This document shows positions 21,865 to 31,231 of a stretch of 35,922 nt of DNA, piece by piece. The notes beneath the pieces are model-generated. The model was not told the DNA's origin. It saw only the letters and a program-made list of their open reading frames with translations, and searched no databases. Numbering within the stretch: position 1 is the first letter of the stretch; every line of letters starts with the position of its first letter. Source of the stretch: Vibrio hepatarius. GTDB taxonomy: Bacteria; Pseudomonadota; Gammaproteobacteria; Enterobacterales; Vibrionaceae. The position numbers and the translations under genes were made by a program. The stretch spans positions 1-35,922 of the forward strand of contig NZ_JAHKPM010000059.1 in the NCBI RefSeq assembly GCF_018860525.1, in the 5' to 3' direction.

Positions 21865-21893
21865 TAAAAAAAGATGACACATGTCATTCTTTT
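21865..21893. terminator. terminator hairpin
   Basis: A-rich flank, stem AAGATGACA / TGTCATTCTT (21871-21879 with 21882-21891, one bulge), then TTTTG. Follows the 249-aa gene. Confidence 0.65.
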
Positions 21894-21949
21894 GATTTGT
21901 TACTTTTTTATTTTCTTAGTTTTTAATATGCTAAAAATAAAATTTACTT

Positions 21950-22171
21950 ATGGCAGGAACAAACCCTAGTGAAATAAATATTAGTTTCACACCAGAAGAC
22001 AGTGATATACACAGAGAAGAAGAAAACATAATAGTAGTTGCTATTAGTGGAAAAAAAATATTCAAAAAACCCTTAAGTGAGGATAGTTTAGAGCAGCTAT
22101 GTGAAAATCTGTCAGAAGCTTTTTCTTTTTTAGCAGAAGATGGTGTTGTGGATGTCGATTTTAAGGTTTAA
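21950..22171 (+). CDS. small acidic protein (73 aa)
   Basis: ATG start without clear Shine-Dalgarno. Highly acidic (many Glu/Asp), with a beta-strand-like NIIVVAISGKKIF followed by a helix-like DSLEQLCENLSEAFSFLAEDG. Followed 7 bases later by a strong terminator and then, convergently, recD. Its size, charge and position beside recD would fit a small DNA-mimic or RecBCD modulator, but that is speculation without sequence support. Not recognised. Confidence 0.55.
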   Translation: MAGTNPSEINISFTPEDSDIHREEENIIVVAISGKKIFKKPLSEDSLEQLCENLSEAFSFLAEDGVVDVDFKV

Positions 22172-22178
22172 TAAGTGC

Positions 22179-22206
22179 CCCCACCCCGTTCAGGGGTGGG
22201 GTTTTC
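22179..22206 (+). terminator. strong GC-rich terminator
   Basis: CCCCACCCC / GGGGTGGGG (22179-22187 with 22193-22201), loop GTTCA, tail TTTTC. Separates the 73-aa gene from the convergent recD. Confidence 0.9.
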
Positions 22207-24261
22207 TTAATTTGTTAAAGCCTCTGACAAACCGCTACTTCTTGTGGTAATCAACCTTGAAGATTTATTTAGAACTTGCCTGATGCAACATAACTTCAAG
22301 CTTCCTTTTGCTCTAGTAATCCCTGTGTATACAAGTTCCCTAGTCATAATTGGCGACATTTTATCTGGCAGGAGCATATATGTGAACTCAAATTCAGAAC
22401 CCTGAGACTTATGAATTGTCATCGCATAAATTGTTTCATTTATAGGGAGTCTGCTAGGTAAAAACCTCCGAAGCCCACCATCAATTGCTTCAAAATAGAC
22501 ATACATTTTACCGTCGTCTGATCTCATGCAAATGCCTATATCCCCATTATATAAACCAAGTGAGTGGTCATTTTTTGTGATCATAACAGGGCGTCCAACG
22601 TACCATGCGCTAGTGTTTGATCTTGATATCAATCCTCTTGATTCAAGTATGGTTTCTATCTTTTCGTTAATCGTTTTGATGCCACATTCACCCTCTCTTG
22701 TGGCACAAAGTAGTCTTGATTTATTGAAAGAAGTAAGAACTTTGAGTATTTCCTCATTGTTTCTAATGTGTTCTAAATATTCACTGTAATGGTCAGACAC
22801 ACCATTCAGAAACTTACGATGACTTTCATTCGATAAATCGATTACATCTATATCGCGAAACCCTTTATTGATTACTTTTGCAATATTCTCTTCTTTACCT
22901 GAATTTACTGCATATGCTAGTTGACCAACACCAGAATCCTTATGAAACCTGTAGCTTTTTCTTAGTACACATAGAGCGTCGGTGAAATCATTTGATTCTA
23001 ATCCTATGGGCAGAGAATAGTTCGTTATGTAATCCAAGATCTCTTTTTGTTTTTCAGAGACCCCATCTTTTATGAATCCACAGATGTCTCCAAATACTGA
23101 TCCGGCTTCAACAGATGCTAACTGATCTTTATCGCCTAACAATATAAGCACAGCATTGTCAGGCAATGCTTCAATGAGTTTACTCATAAGCGATAGGTCT
23201 ATCATGGATGCTTCATCCACAACTAGGACATCAAGGTGTAATTTATTTTTTCTATTATGTCTAAAGTCAGCTTTTTTATATATTGCACCTAATAGTCTGT
23301 GGATGGTGCTAGCTTCTGTAGGAATCAGTCCCTTAATGCCTTTTTCTATAGGCAGCTCTTCCATTGCTTTTGAAATTGATTCCGACAATCTTGCCGCTGC
23401 TTTTCCTGTGGGTGCACAAAGCTTGATCGTGTAGTCATCGGTATTTCTGTTTTCAATCAAAGCAGCCAACAACTTAGACACAGTTGTGGTCTTCCCTGTT
23501 CCGGGGCCTCCTGATATCACAGTAAATTGCCTAGTAAGAGCTGAAGCTGCGGAAACCTTCTGCCAGTTTATGCAGTAGCTCTCAGGAATTATTGTGGATA
23601 ACTTATTTAAGTTATCCTGAAAGTCTTCTGATTTTACTAAATTGATTAATTTCTTTTTATCGATTCTTTTTTTGTTTTCCTCTGTAACGTCCAGAAGCTC
23701 ACAAATATTTCCAAATAATTTTTCATCGCTTAATGACCCTGAGGCTTCAATTACTTTTTGAGCCATGAGGTCAAGGTTTCTCGCAAAGAGTTTATCCAAT
23801 GATTTTTTGATATTTATTAACTGCTTTTTACTCAAACATTTTGGTTTGGATAGGGTTCTTATGCTGTTGGAGACTTCAGTTTCCATTTTCCAATTTCGGT
23901 ATAAGTAGAATCGCTCACCATCAAACACAAGTGGTTTAACTTCGTTTCCATTTCCGAATACACCTGAGCTAGAGATTACGTTATCCCAATCTTTAGGGTC
24001 AGGGAGTAAACCCCTGATGTTTTCTTGAACTACACTTTGCCCAAAAGAGTTAAGTTCTTCTGCCTTTTCTTTTGTAACGCATATGTTGCTGAGTGAGTAT
24101 TCGTAACTAACAAGAGCTGATATGTACATCACTAAATCAACTTCTTTCTTATCTAGGTTACCCCCGCACAGCGATCTCATTTGTTTCGCGAATTGATAAT
24201 CGAGTGGGCGGATTTTTTTTTCTTTATATAGGTGCTTTAGTAAGTCACTCATGCTGTTCAT
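22207..24261 (-). CDS. recD: RecD, exodeoxyribonuclease V alpha subunit (684 aa)
   Basis: SF1B 5'-3' helicase motifs in order: Walker A GGPGTGKTTT (251-260), APTGKAAARL (Ia), STIHRLLG, VVDEASMIDLSL (Walker B), LILLGDKDQLASVEAGSVFGD (III), a long insertion, then AMTIHKSQGSEF (V) and RELVYTGITRAKGSL (VI). RecD is the fast motor of RecBCD, which unwinds and degrades linear DNA from ends until it meets Chi. E. coli RecD is 608 aa; the extra length is mainly in the N-terminal RecB-binding part and between motifs III and V. The ATG overlaps the recB stop (ATGA), showing translational coupling. A second in-frame ATG three codons later has equal merit. All catalytic motifs look intact. Confidence 0.95.
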   Translation of the reverse strand: MNSMSDLLKHLYKEKKIRPLDYQFAKQMRSLCGGNLDKKEVDLVMYISALVSYEYSLSNICVTKEKAEELNSFGQSVVQENIRGLLPDPKDWDNVISSSGVFGNGNEVKPLVFDGERFYLYRNWKMETEVSNSIRTLSKPKCLSKKQLINIKKSLDKLFARNLDLMAQKVIEASGSLSDEKLFGNICELLDVTEENKKRIDKKKLINLVKSEDFQDNLNKLSTIIPESYCINWQKVSAASALTRQFTVISGGPGTGKTTTVSKLLAALIENRNTDDYTIKLCAPTGKAAARLSESISKAMEELPIEKGIKGLIPTEASTIHRLLGAIYKKADFRHNRKNKLHLDVLVVDEASMIDLSLMSKLIEALPDNAVLILLGDKDQLASVEAGSVFGDICGFIKDGVSEKQKEILDYITNYSLPIGLESNDFTDALCVLRKSYRFHKDSGVGQLAYAVNSGKEENIAKVINKGFRDIDVIDLSNESHRKFLNGVSDHYSEYLEHIRNNEEILKVLTSFNKSRLLCATREGECGIKTINEKIETILESRGLISRSNTSAWYVGRPVMITKNDHSLGLYNGDIGICMRSDDGKMYVYFEAIDGGLRRFLPSRLPINETIYAMTIHKSQGSEFEFTYMLLPDKMSPIMTRELVYTGITRAKGSLKLCCIRQVLNKSSRLITTRSSGLSEALTN

Positions 24262-27200
24262 GCGTCATCCCCCTTAAACAGGTCTGTAAGTCCATTTAGA
24301 AATTCCTCCGATGGTTTGGCGAAATATATACCATTGTCATTATCAGAGTTCACGCCTCTCAAAAATACGTAAAGAACCCCGCCAAAATGCTCATTGTAAG
24401 AATAATCTTTGACTCGGCTTTTCAAGTATTTATGTAGTGCAAGCGAGTAGATCTGGTACTGTAAATCGTATCTATGATCTTGCATTGCTTCAATTAGAGC
24501 ATCAATTGTGTATGAGCCATGATTGTCGCCTAAATGGTTTGATTTCCAGTCTAGTACGTAGTATTTGCCCTCATATTTAAAGGTAAGGTCAATAAACCCC
24601 TTAAGCATTCCTGAGACATCAAAAAAATTGAGATCCATATCCTGTGATATAGGGTCGTGCTTCTTGGCTAGGTTTGCTAATTTTGTTGCGTTCAGGTTTT
24701 TAATTGGAAAAGCAAATTCCATTTCACATAAAAGTTTAGAGCTTGTAACTTTTTGCAGCTCGATTTTTTCAGAGGTCATTGGTTTTGTTAGAATGTCTTT
24801 CGTTAGCTTTTTAACAACTGGTGTCCATTCGATTTCGTAACCTTCAAGGAACAAAAGCTCTTTGATGACTTCTTCATTTTCCAGAGAGTCAGGTTTGCTA
24901 TAGTCTATGTTTTCAAAGACAGTGTGCAAAAATGTCCCTGCTTTTGCGCCTTTATGGAAACTAAAAATATCTAACTCAGGAGCCTCAATTTCTTCTTGTT
25001 CTTCTTCAAAAGTAAACTCGGCAGAAACATGCTTGTGGCGATGTGAGTTTGCTGATAATGCCGAGAAGCTTGTAACGTACCAGTTCTCTGAAATATTTCG
25101 TTTATTCGTTCTTGCCACGATTTCTATTTGATTTAGGTTATCAATTGCATACCGTGTATCTGAAATAAGTGGAGGAGGGCATACAAAGATATCATCACAA
25201 GAATTTTCAAGTTCATTGGTGAAATCGATTAATCCTTGTGCATCAGAAATAGTGCCTTTCTGAAGCAACCATCCGATTGCGCTTTTATGCACCCCCGTGT
25301 TCCCCGTCTTCTTTCTGCCATCAGATATAGTTGTTAACCCAACCCACAGACCGTATACAGCCCTTGTTAGGCCAACATAAAGAAGTCGTAAATCTTCTGC
25401 TAGTCTCTCTTTTTCTGCTCGCGATTTTGAAAAATCAGACTTCTTGGTATCTAATACTGTCTGGCTCTTTGCTTCATCGTGGTAAAGTGATTTATCTGAT
25501 TCTCGGTATTTAGTCAGAAAAGGAAGAAAAACAAAATTATATTCAAGCCCTTTTGATTTGTGGATTGTGATTACTTTTACCAGATCGCTTTCAGATTCAA
25601 GTCTAACTTGCTGCTCTTCTGCGTTGCCGTCTGGTTCCTCTATTTTTTCAGTTAACCATCGAATCAGTCCATGCTTACTTTGTGTTTTCTGGCTTTCCTC
25701 TTGAAGTAGCTCACACACATGGAGAAAATCAGCTACCTTCCGTTCTCCTTCTACGCCACGAAGTAATCTTTCAGCTATTTTTCTTGTTATCAGTATTTGA
25801 CGAAGAGCAGGCATTACGCCTTTCTTTTCCCAGATCTTAGAATATTCAGAAAATTCTAAGACGATATCTTCTAACTTGTGCTCATTGTGTTCAATTTCTA
25901 CTAGGGATTCTGCATCCTCTCCGAGTAAATGTGTCGCGAGAGCAGGCTTCAGAACACGGTCATTTGTTGGATCGCTCATTGCTACGAGGATTCGTAGAAT
26001 ATCGTGAGCCTCCATGGTGGAGAACACACTTTCTCTATTTGATAGATATACACTCTGAATGTTATGTTCAGATAATTTTGATCTTACAACTTTTGCTTCA
26101 TCACTAGTTCTGACAAGAATGGCTATATCACCTGCCTTGACACGACGGGTCGATTCCCCTTTTTTTACCTCTATAGACTCATCAGTTAATAATTCTTTGA
26201 TTTGTTGTACGGTTGCTTCTCTCATTGTTTCAACATAATCTTTTTTACTCGAAATTTCGGCCTTAGACTTGTCTAGCCACATCGTTATGGCTGGAGAAGG
26301 GTTTCCGTCCTTAATCCAAGCATTTTCCGTAGACTTATCTGAAAACAGAGCAGGGCGAAACTCAATATCATCGTTGTAAATGAAAGGGCTTGGAGAATGC
26401 ATAAATACACTATTTACCGCATTTATCATCCTACTTGTAGATCGCCAGTTAGTGCTAAGGGTAAAGTGTGAGTTAACTTCTCGCCTAGCTTTGATGTATG
26501 TGAATATGTCTGCTCCCCTAAAGCCGTAGATTGCCTGCTTAGGGTCTCCAATCATAAAAATACCACTATCTCTGATATCTACGCTTTGGCACAGTCTAGT
26601 TCTGTATATTGAGCTAAAAATGTTGTACTGGAGAGGGTCGGTGTCTTGGAATTCATCGATCATGGCTATCGGATACATCTCACGAATCCTTTTCCCTAAA
26701 ACTTTCCCTTGTTCGCCTTTTAGTGCATCACTTAATTGGGTCAATAGGTCGTCAAAGGCAAGAACGTAAATTCTCTCTTTCGCTTCCTTGAGTAGAGTGC
26801 GGCACTGCTCAATGGCATCCTTCATTATCCCTTCAGTTAAGCCGACTGGAGACTGATAGAAGTCTTCTATGTTGTTAAAGATCGCCAATTCAGGAGGTGT
26901 GCTTTTGGATTTTTCCTGAAGAATTTTTGCTCTGAATTTTTCAAGTTGTGCAGGGCACGAATAATCTGTGGTTTCAGTTTCTGCCCATTGGGTTACTTTA
27001 GAAATCCATTCAGGGAGTGACTTTTTAGTGTATGAGCGGCGATTTACATCTGAGGAATCAAAGGCGGCCAAGATCTGGCTTTTATGATCAAGCCAAGATT
27101 TCTTTAGTTCATTGATTCTGTCAATATTAATATCATGGGCTTCAATGATGTCACCAGATAAACGAGTGCCTTTGATATACACTGGTGCCCCAGACAAGTA

Positions 27201-27812
27201 CGAATTTATGTCCTTGAGTAATGCAGTAGGGTTCTTCCATTCCGAACGAATAATACCGCTCACTTCAGAGGGGAGGTTGTTAAACCTTATTCTCCAATAA
27301 TCAGAAACAACTTGTTGGCGAAGCTTACTTTCGTCAGTCAAGAAGCTGGTTTCAAATAGTGAGCCAGACTCAAATGCACTATTTACTAGCATTCTTTGGC
27401 AAAAACCGTGGATTGTAAAAGCCGCGGCTTCATCCATTTGCCTTTCTGCTTGTAGCAGGAGTTCTGCCGCAAGCTCGTGGTTAATGGTGTCTGAAAGTAG
27501 ACTAGATAGTAAAGGGTCATTAGATGAGCCTTTCAGGAAGGCGTCTCTGGCTTCTTTAATTCTTGTGCGTATTCTTGACCTCAATTCTTCTGTAGCTGCA
27601 TCAGTAAAGGTTACTACTAAGATTTGATCTACAGTAAGAGGGTATTGATGGCGACTGTCCTCTGCGCCATGACCAAGGAGTAGCCTCAGATATAGGCTAC
27701 AGATTGTAAATGTCTTGCCTGTTCCGGCAGATGCCTCTATCAATCTGGCTCCATAAAGAGGGAAGCTTAAGGGGTTAAGTGACTCGACTGGCGTTTTCTC
27801 TTTCTCTGTCAT
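24258..27812 (-). CDS. recB: RecB, exodeoxyribonuclease V beta subunit (1184 aa)
   Basis: UvrD-type SF1A helicase: IEASAGTGKTFT (25-36, Walker A), VVTFTDAATEELR (Ia), FTIHGFC, MIDEFQDTDPLQ (Walker B), MIGDPKQAIYGFRGAD (III), LSTNWRS (IV), VITIHKSKGLEY (V), LLYVGLTRA (VI). C-terminal nuclease domain: GFIDLTF (Asp1075) and VLDWKSN (Asp1088, Lys1090), then DLQYQIYSLAL. These match E. coli Asp1067, Asp1080 and Lys1082, so the nuclease should be active. Length is almost the same as E. coli RecB (1180). Role: 3'-5' motor and sole nuclease of RecBCD, loading RecA after Chi. A shared promoter-like motif lies 28 bp upstream, and recD overlaps its end. Confidence 0.96.
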   Translation of the reverse strand: MTEKEKTPVESLNPLSFPLYGARLIEASAGTGKTFTICSLYLRLLLGHGAEDSRHQYPLTVDQILVVTFTDAATEELRSRIRTRIKEARDAFLKGSSNDPLLSSLLSDTINHELAAELLLQAERQMDEAAAFTIHGFCQRMLVNSAFESGSLFETSFLTDESKLRQQVVSDYWRIRFNNLPSEVSGIIRSEWKNPTALLKDINSYLSGAPVYIKGTRLSGDIIEAHDINIDRINELKKSWLDHKSQILAAFDSSDVNRRSYTKKSLPEWISKVTQWAETETTDYSCPAQLEKFRAKILQEKSKSTPPELAIFNNIEDFYQSPVGLTEGIMKDAIEQCRTLLKEAKERIYVLAFDDLLTQLSDALKGEQGKVLGKRIREMYPIAMIDEFQDTDPLQYNIFSSIYRTRLCQSVDIRDSGIFMIGDPKQAIYGFRGADIFTYIKARREVNSHFTLSTNWRSTSRMINAVNSVFMHSPSPFIYNDDIEFRPALFSDKSTENAWIKDGNPSPAITMWLDKSKAEISSKKDYVETMREATVQQIKELLTDESIEVKKGESTRRVKAGDIAILVRTSDEAKVVRSKLSEHNIQSVYLSNRESVFSTMEAHDILRILVAMSDPTNDRVLKPALATHLLGEDAESLVEIEHNEHKLEDIVLEFSEYSKIWEKKGVMPALRQILITRKIAERLLRGVEGERKVADFLHVCELLQEESQKTQSKHGLIRWLTEKIEEPDGNAEEQQVRLESESDLVKVITIHKSKGLEYNFVFLPFLTKYRESDKSLYHDEAKSQTVLDTKKSDFSKSRAEKERLAEDLRLLYVGLTRAVYGLWVGLTTISDGRKKTGNTGVHKSAIGWLLQKGTISDAQGLIDFTNELENSCDDIFVCPPPLISDTRYAIDNLNQIEIVARTNKRNISENWYVTSFSALSANSHRHKHVSAEFTFEEEQEEIEAPELDIFSFHKGAKAGTFLHTVFENIDYSKPDSLENEEVIKELLFLEGYEIEWTPVVKKLTKDILTKPMTSEKIELQKVTSSKLLCEMEFAFPIKNLNATKLANLAKKHDPISQDMDLNFFDVSGMLKGFIDLTFKYEGKYYVLDWKSNHLGDNHGSYTIDALIEAMQDHRYDLQYQIYSLALHKYLKSRVKDYSYNEHFGGVLYVFLRGVNSDNDNGIYFAKPSEEFLNGLTDLFKGDDA

Positions 27813-27839
27813 GCTTAATGAAATTTATGTTCTATATGG

Positions 27840-27858
27840 TTGTCACCATATTACCACA
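27840..27858 (-). promoter_or_regulatory. shared promoter-like motif (copy 9) upstream of recB
   Basis: Minus strand TGTGGTAATATGGTGACAA. The two-base change AA to GG in the -10 is shared with the copy at 35085-35103 near recC, so the rec genes may use a variant of the motif. Confidence 0.65.
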
Positions 27859-28130
27859 CTAAGCTAGAGTCGGAATAAAAAGTCTTAAGTCTTGAGTCTG
27901 TGGGTGGTTGATCCATCTTGGTATTCGCAGTAGCTACAAATGGCACAGAAAACAGAAGAGGTAAAAACGAGATAAGTAAAGGTTATGCTAATTAGGGAAA
28001 GACTAAATGATAAGATTGCTAACATCTGAAGAAGGCCAAAAATAACACTAATGTCTTAATGGCCTGCCTAACAAGTTGCTAGCCAAACTTAAGCCCCCAA
28101 AAATTAATCTTACAATGTAGCCTTGATTGG
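27859..28130. other. intergenic region without recognisable gene
   Basis: Between the recB promoter region and the terminator of the next minus gene. Contains direct repeats of AGTCTT/AGTCT near 27880-27900 and no ORF or RNA gene I can support. Confidence 0.4.
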
Positions 28131-28153
28131 GAAAACCTCCCTTAAAAGGGAGG
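28131..28153 (-). terminator. rho-independent terminator
   Basis: Stem CCTCCCTT / AAGGGAGG (28136-28143 with 28146-28153), followed on the minus strand by TTTTCCC. Ends the gene at 28165. Confidence 0.7.
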
Positions 28154-28164
28154 CAATGAGTAGT

Positions 28165-28728
28165 CTATTTCTTTGAGTAGCAGCTTTGAATTTCATTGAT
28201 GAATTCTGATTTGTCTAAAATTGAAGCTTTCTCTGCAACCATGCCTTCTAGCTTGGTAAGGGCGATCTGGTTTTCCATTTGCCCACCTCTTTTTAGGACG
28301 TGCCTTGCAGAAAAGTCAGTACCGAATATCAGGTCAATTCGCTTTTGAAAATCTGATACCTGAAGTTCTAGGTTGCCTTCTGAGCTGTGGTTGTAGTATG
28401 TGTCAATGAAATCCAATGCAAGATTGAAAGTATTGTCATCCGAGCCAGAAAACTTCTTCATACACTGAAGTTCTACATTCACAATAGCAACATCAGGAAC
28501 AGTTGATTGATGCAGGAAATACACGTAGCCTGACACCCTGTCCTTAGGGTTGTTAAGTGAGGTAGGTGCAACTGGAGGTTGGTTTATTCCAAATCCAGTA
28601 TAGTAATGATTCATCGAATCCTGATATTGGGTAACCCAAGGCTTTTTGTAAGCCAAAAACGCAGATGCCGATAACACCAAACCACAAAGCACGGTTACAA
28701 AAATGTTAGAAAAGTTATTGAATTTCAT
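28165..28728 (-). CDS. membrane-anchored or exported hypothetical protein (187 aa)
   Basis: ATG with AAGGAG about 10 nt upstream. Residues 8-26 form an uncleaved hydrophobic anchor or signal (IFVTVLCGLVLSASAFLAY). The rest is soluble, presumably periplasmic, with two Cys (CMKKF, SCYSKK) that could pair. First 40 residues after the anchor are Tyr/Pro-rich. It follows the GSN/GRHG gene on the same strand by 58 nt. No family recognised. Confidence 0.6.
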   Translation of the reverse strand: MKFNNFSNIFVTVLCGLVLSASAFLAYKKPWVTQYQDSMNHYYTGFGINQPPVAPTSLNNPKDRVSGYVYFLHQSTVPDVAIVNVELQCMKKFSGSDDNTFNLALDFIDTYYNHSSEGNLELQVSDFQKRIDLIFGTDFSARHVLKRGGQMENQIALTKLEGMVAEKASILDKSEFINEIQSCYSKK

Positions 28729-28786
28729 TAAGGTAATGCTCCTTATTGCTTACCTAGTTGCAAATATCGTTGCGCTTAGAGGCTGT

Positions 28787-29264
28787 TTATTTGCTTGAAA
28801 AATGAGCCTTCCAGCTTTCATGAAAGACACAATTAACTGGAACCTCTACGTTTTTAATAAACAAATCAATGATTGCCCTAGTAGAGTATCCGTTTAAATT
28901 TCGATTCAAATTATAAGGTATTAGAAACAGCTCATGTGGATTTTCTAGGCAGTGTTCGCATAGTTCTAAGATATTTTTCTTTATCCACTCAGTTGGAACT
29001 CCTGTAGCCGCTGTTTTCATAAACTAGTCCTGTTGATTTCTCGACATAGTTTTTTGTTAGATTTTTGGTCACGAGTGCGTAAGAGTTCCGTTGACGCCCT
29101 CTTCCTTGGTAATAAACCGCACCCCAGTTCTTAAAGGCCGTGTTGGCTGAGCCTAACCCATGCCGACCCTCGGGATTTGACCCAAAACAAAAGACGCACT
29201 TGTCGTGAATGCCTTTAATGGGACGCTTAATCTCATCCCCAGTCCAAAATCGTCTTTTTTCCAT
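28787..29264 (-). pseudogene. phage-type GSN/GRHG (macro-like, A1S_2505-type) protein, frameshifted
   Basis: The first frame (from 29264) contains CVFCFGSNPEGRHGLGSANTAFKNWGAVYYQGRGRQRNSYALVTKNL, the start of a family common in phages (FGSNxxGxHGxGAAxxA...GxxxGxQGxSYAIPTK), related in pattern to macro domains. It goes out of frame at 28989. The other frame (28787-29020) carries VPTEWIKKNILELCEHCLENPHELFLIPYNLNRNLNGYS...IDLF, the expected rest of the same protein. Restoring two bases (or dropping one) near 29000-29010 joins them into a product of about 159 aa. Reading the two as separate genes is much less likely. Function of the family is not established. Confidence 0.75.
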
Positions 29265-29273
29265 AAAATATTT

Positions 29274-29993
29274 TTATTTATTAGACATATTAGTAAAAAT
29301 TTTCCTGTCATAGATAGGAGCATCGAAAAATTCGTCATCAAACATGAAGCTAAGCCAATACTCTCGGTATCGCTTGTGATACTTGATTGTTTTACGGATG
29401 TTCTCAGACCTTGTTAATTTTGGTGAATTAAAAACGTAGTCTAATGGCCTAACACCCTTATAGGTTCCGCCACTATTTAAAGCAATGGCAAACTCAATAG
29501 GGTTTGAGAGCAAGATTGCAACCTCTGGTGAAGCAAACTCAGCATACTTCCTAATTTCGCTAATTTGATACGAATTATTGTTATATGTGTGCTCGTTAAG
29601 GTTGGTAGGGTCTCCCTTGACTGAATGAGCAGTGAGCGCAAAAACCATTAAGGCACTAATCCCTTTTGAGTCTGACTCTATCTGTTTGGCTAAGCGATCT
29701 TTCATTGATTCACCAATCCCAAGGCTCTTGCCTTCAACCCAATCAATTACGATTCCGCTGTTACGACGAAAGAGACTATGATAGTGAGCGCTGATTTTCA
29801 TATTTTTATACTTTTCATCTGAGGGGTGTAGAAGATCAGCCCTAAGTTTCGACGTAAACTCCAGCGCATTCTTTTTTCTTTCTAAGTTGGCTACCTCAGC
29901 CTTCATTGTACTTTTGATCGCGAGTGGAGATAGGGCTAGGATTGATATTGCCACAATCGCGAATCTAGCGCCTCTACTCATAGAGAAGGTCAT
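29274..29993 (-). CDS. exported or anchored hypothetical protein (239 aa)
   Basis: ATG with AGGTG 6 nt upstream. Residues 9-26 form a hydrophobic anchor or signal (ARFAIVAISILALSPLAI), followed by a coiled-coil-like segment (MKAEVANLERKKNALEFTSKLRADLL). The mature part has several basic and aromatic residues and no recognised motif (HYHSLFRRNSGIVIDWVEGKSLGIGESMKDRLAKQI; SNPIEFAIALNSGGTYKGVRPLDY). The segment RNSGIVIDWVEGKSLGIGESM vaguely recalls lysozyme-like or peptidase folds but no catalytic set is visible. It lies 10 nt before the GSN/GRHG gene, in one operon with it. Confidence 0.6.
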   Translation of the reverse strand: MTFSMSRGARFAIVAISILALSPLAIKSTMKAEVANLERKKNALEFTSKLRADLLHPSDEKYKNMKISAHYHSLFRRNSGIVIDWVEGKSLGIGESMKDRLAKQIESDSKGISALMVFALTAHSVKGDPTNLNEHTYNNNSYQISEIRKYAEFASPEVAILLSNPIEFAIALNSGGTYKGVRPLDYVFNSPKLTRSENIRKTIKYHKRYREYWLSFMFDDEFFDAPIYDRKIFTNMSNK

Positions 29994-30118
29994 AAGTTCA
30001 CCTATTTATATATGGGTAAGAATTATTGTCTTATGCACTAACATGAAAGTCAATGAAAAAGTCTGCACAAAAGCAGATTTTTCTTATAAACCAACAGTTT
30101 AAAAACTTGCGTAAAATT

Positions 30119-30742
30119 TCAGAATGAGTTTTTTTTTGTTGGGTTACGACCTTGATGATCGTAATTATGTTCGAGCGAGGCTTCATTCGACTTGATTTGC
30201 TCTCTATGTGCGCAAATCCACGCTAGTTGCTTTAACTCGTTTGCATGCTCCTTGGGAAGTGCTTCTATCACTTCGGCTACTTTGATATTACTCTCAAGTA
30301 TGTCATTTATATCATTTCTATCAAGGAGACTTTTTATGAAGGTCGGTACTGAATCCCTTGTAGATAGATCTGTATTAATGCTGTCAGCTAATTGCTTGAG
30401 CCATCGAGCCGTCAAGGTTGCGACTGCACCGATCCCCATAAGCACAGACTGAGCTTCAAAAGATTTCTCAGCACTATATGGCTCACCCCATGTCATTAAT
30501 ACATCTGTAAACGCTATACCTCCAATAGCACCAAGAGCTGCGGTGGCGTAAAACCCAGTTTTTGCGACATTCTTTTTAGCTTCGTCTGAAGGCTCTTTTC
30601 CTGATAAAATATTACCTAAGCTATAAAGCACATTAGATCTGCTTTTTTCTTTCAGTTTATCGCTTGATTTCATAGAATACTCCTTAAGGAGATCTCGTAC
30701 ATCATCAGCTAATTCTTTTGATATTGTTTCTCTTACATTCAT
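30119..30742 (-). CDS. hypothetical membrane-associated protein (207 aa)
   Basis: N-terminal 60 residues charged and helical, then a glycine/alanine-rich hydrophobic stretch (about 66-84, YATAALGAIGGIAFTDVLM) and a second (about 100-115, VLMGIGAVATLTARWL), followed by a helical charged C-terminus. This could form a membrane hairpin. AAGGCA precedes the ATG. A TATAAT-containing promoter candidate lies about 25 nt upstream (30769-30774 on the minus strand). The layout (helical flanks around a small hydrophobic centre) recalls the 17036 product. Family unknown. Confidence 0.55.
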   Translation of the reverse strand: MNVRETISKELADDVRDLLKEYSMKSSDKLKEKSRSNVLYSLGNILSGKEPSDEAKKNVAKTGFYATAALGAIGGIAFTDVLMTWGEPYSAEKSFEAQSVLMGIGAVATLTARWLKQLADSINTDLSTRDSVPTFIKSLLDRNDINDILESNIKVAEVIEALPKEHANELKQLAWICAHREQIKSNEASLEHNYDHQGRNPTKKNSF

Positions 30743-30868
30743 TGCCTTGTGTTGGTTATGCTGTAATTATAGCAATAAAGAGATGATTGTTTAAAACTTA
30801 AATAAGAAAAAGATTTAATAATAATGCTGTAGACAACATTATAAGTATTACCCAAGCGATTGAATAAA

Positions 30869-31231
30869 ATGGAGAAATCAAGCGTATCAAATGTTGGAGT
30901 TATATTCCCAAAAGAATACCTATGCTCAGTTAGAGTTGTCAGGAAAGTAAAGTCAATAACGCAAAACATAAAATGCGCAAGAGTTTTAACAAACAATATT
31001 AGCCAATATCTGTCGAGATTGAAAAGCAGTTAAATGCCAACGTCTCTCAACTTTTCAGCAACGCAACACTAGATTATTTAATCGTCTTTTGTGATGAGTA
31101 CTCATTAACAAGGGAGGATAAAGGAACTATGGCGCGGATGGATCGGTTAAGGATGAGGGTTATTTATACACCGATTACAAGGGTAATTCGCTAGTTGATA
31201 AATGGCTTATCAAGCCTGATCGTTATAAGAA
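30869..31231 (+). pseudogene. remnants of a broken gene before the IS607 fragment
   Basis: A plus-strand frame of 54 codons (ATG 30869, TAA 31031-31033) is followed in another frame by plausible coding sequence without a start (VEIEKQLNANVSQLFSNATLDYLIVF...SLTREDKG). After a one-base shift near 31128 that continues as NYGADGSVKDEGYLYTDYKGNSLVDKW to TGA 31233-31235. The pieces look like one damaged gene, but no family is recognised and the joins are uncertain. Confidence 0.35.

Noticed and set aside
24258..27812. AddA instead of RecB
   Set aside because: A separate RecD, a RecC of typical sequence and E. coli-like motif wording and length support RecBCD rather than AddAB.
28989..29020. Two separate overlapping genes (91 and 77 aa)
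   Set aside because: The two halves together match one family from start to end, so a frameshift is the simpler reading.
30739..30996. 85-codon minus-strand frame before the 30119 gene
   Set aside because: It overlaps the promoter region and the 3' end opposite, has Phe/Tyr/Ser-rich low-information sequence, and the plus strand shows better coding traces.
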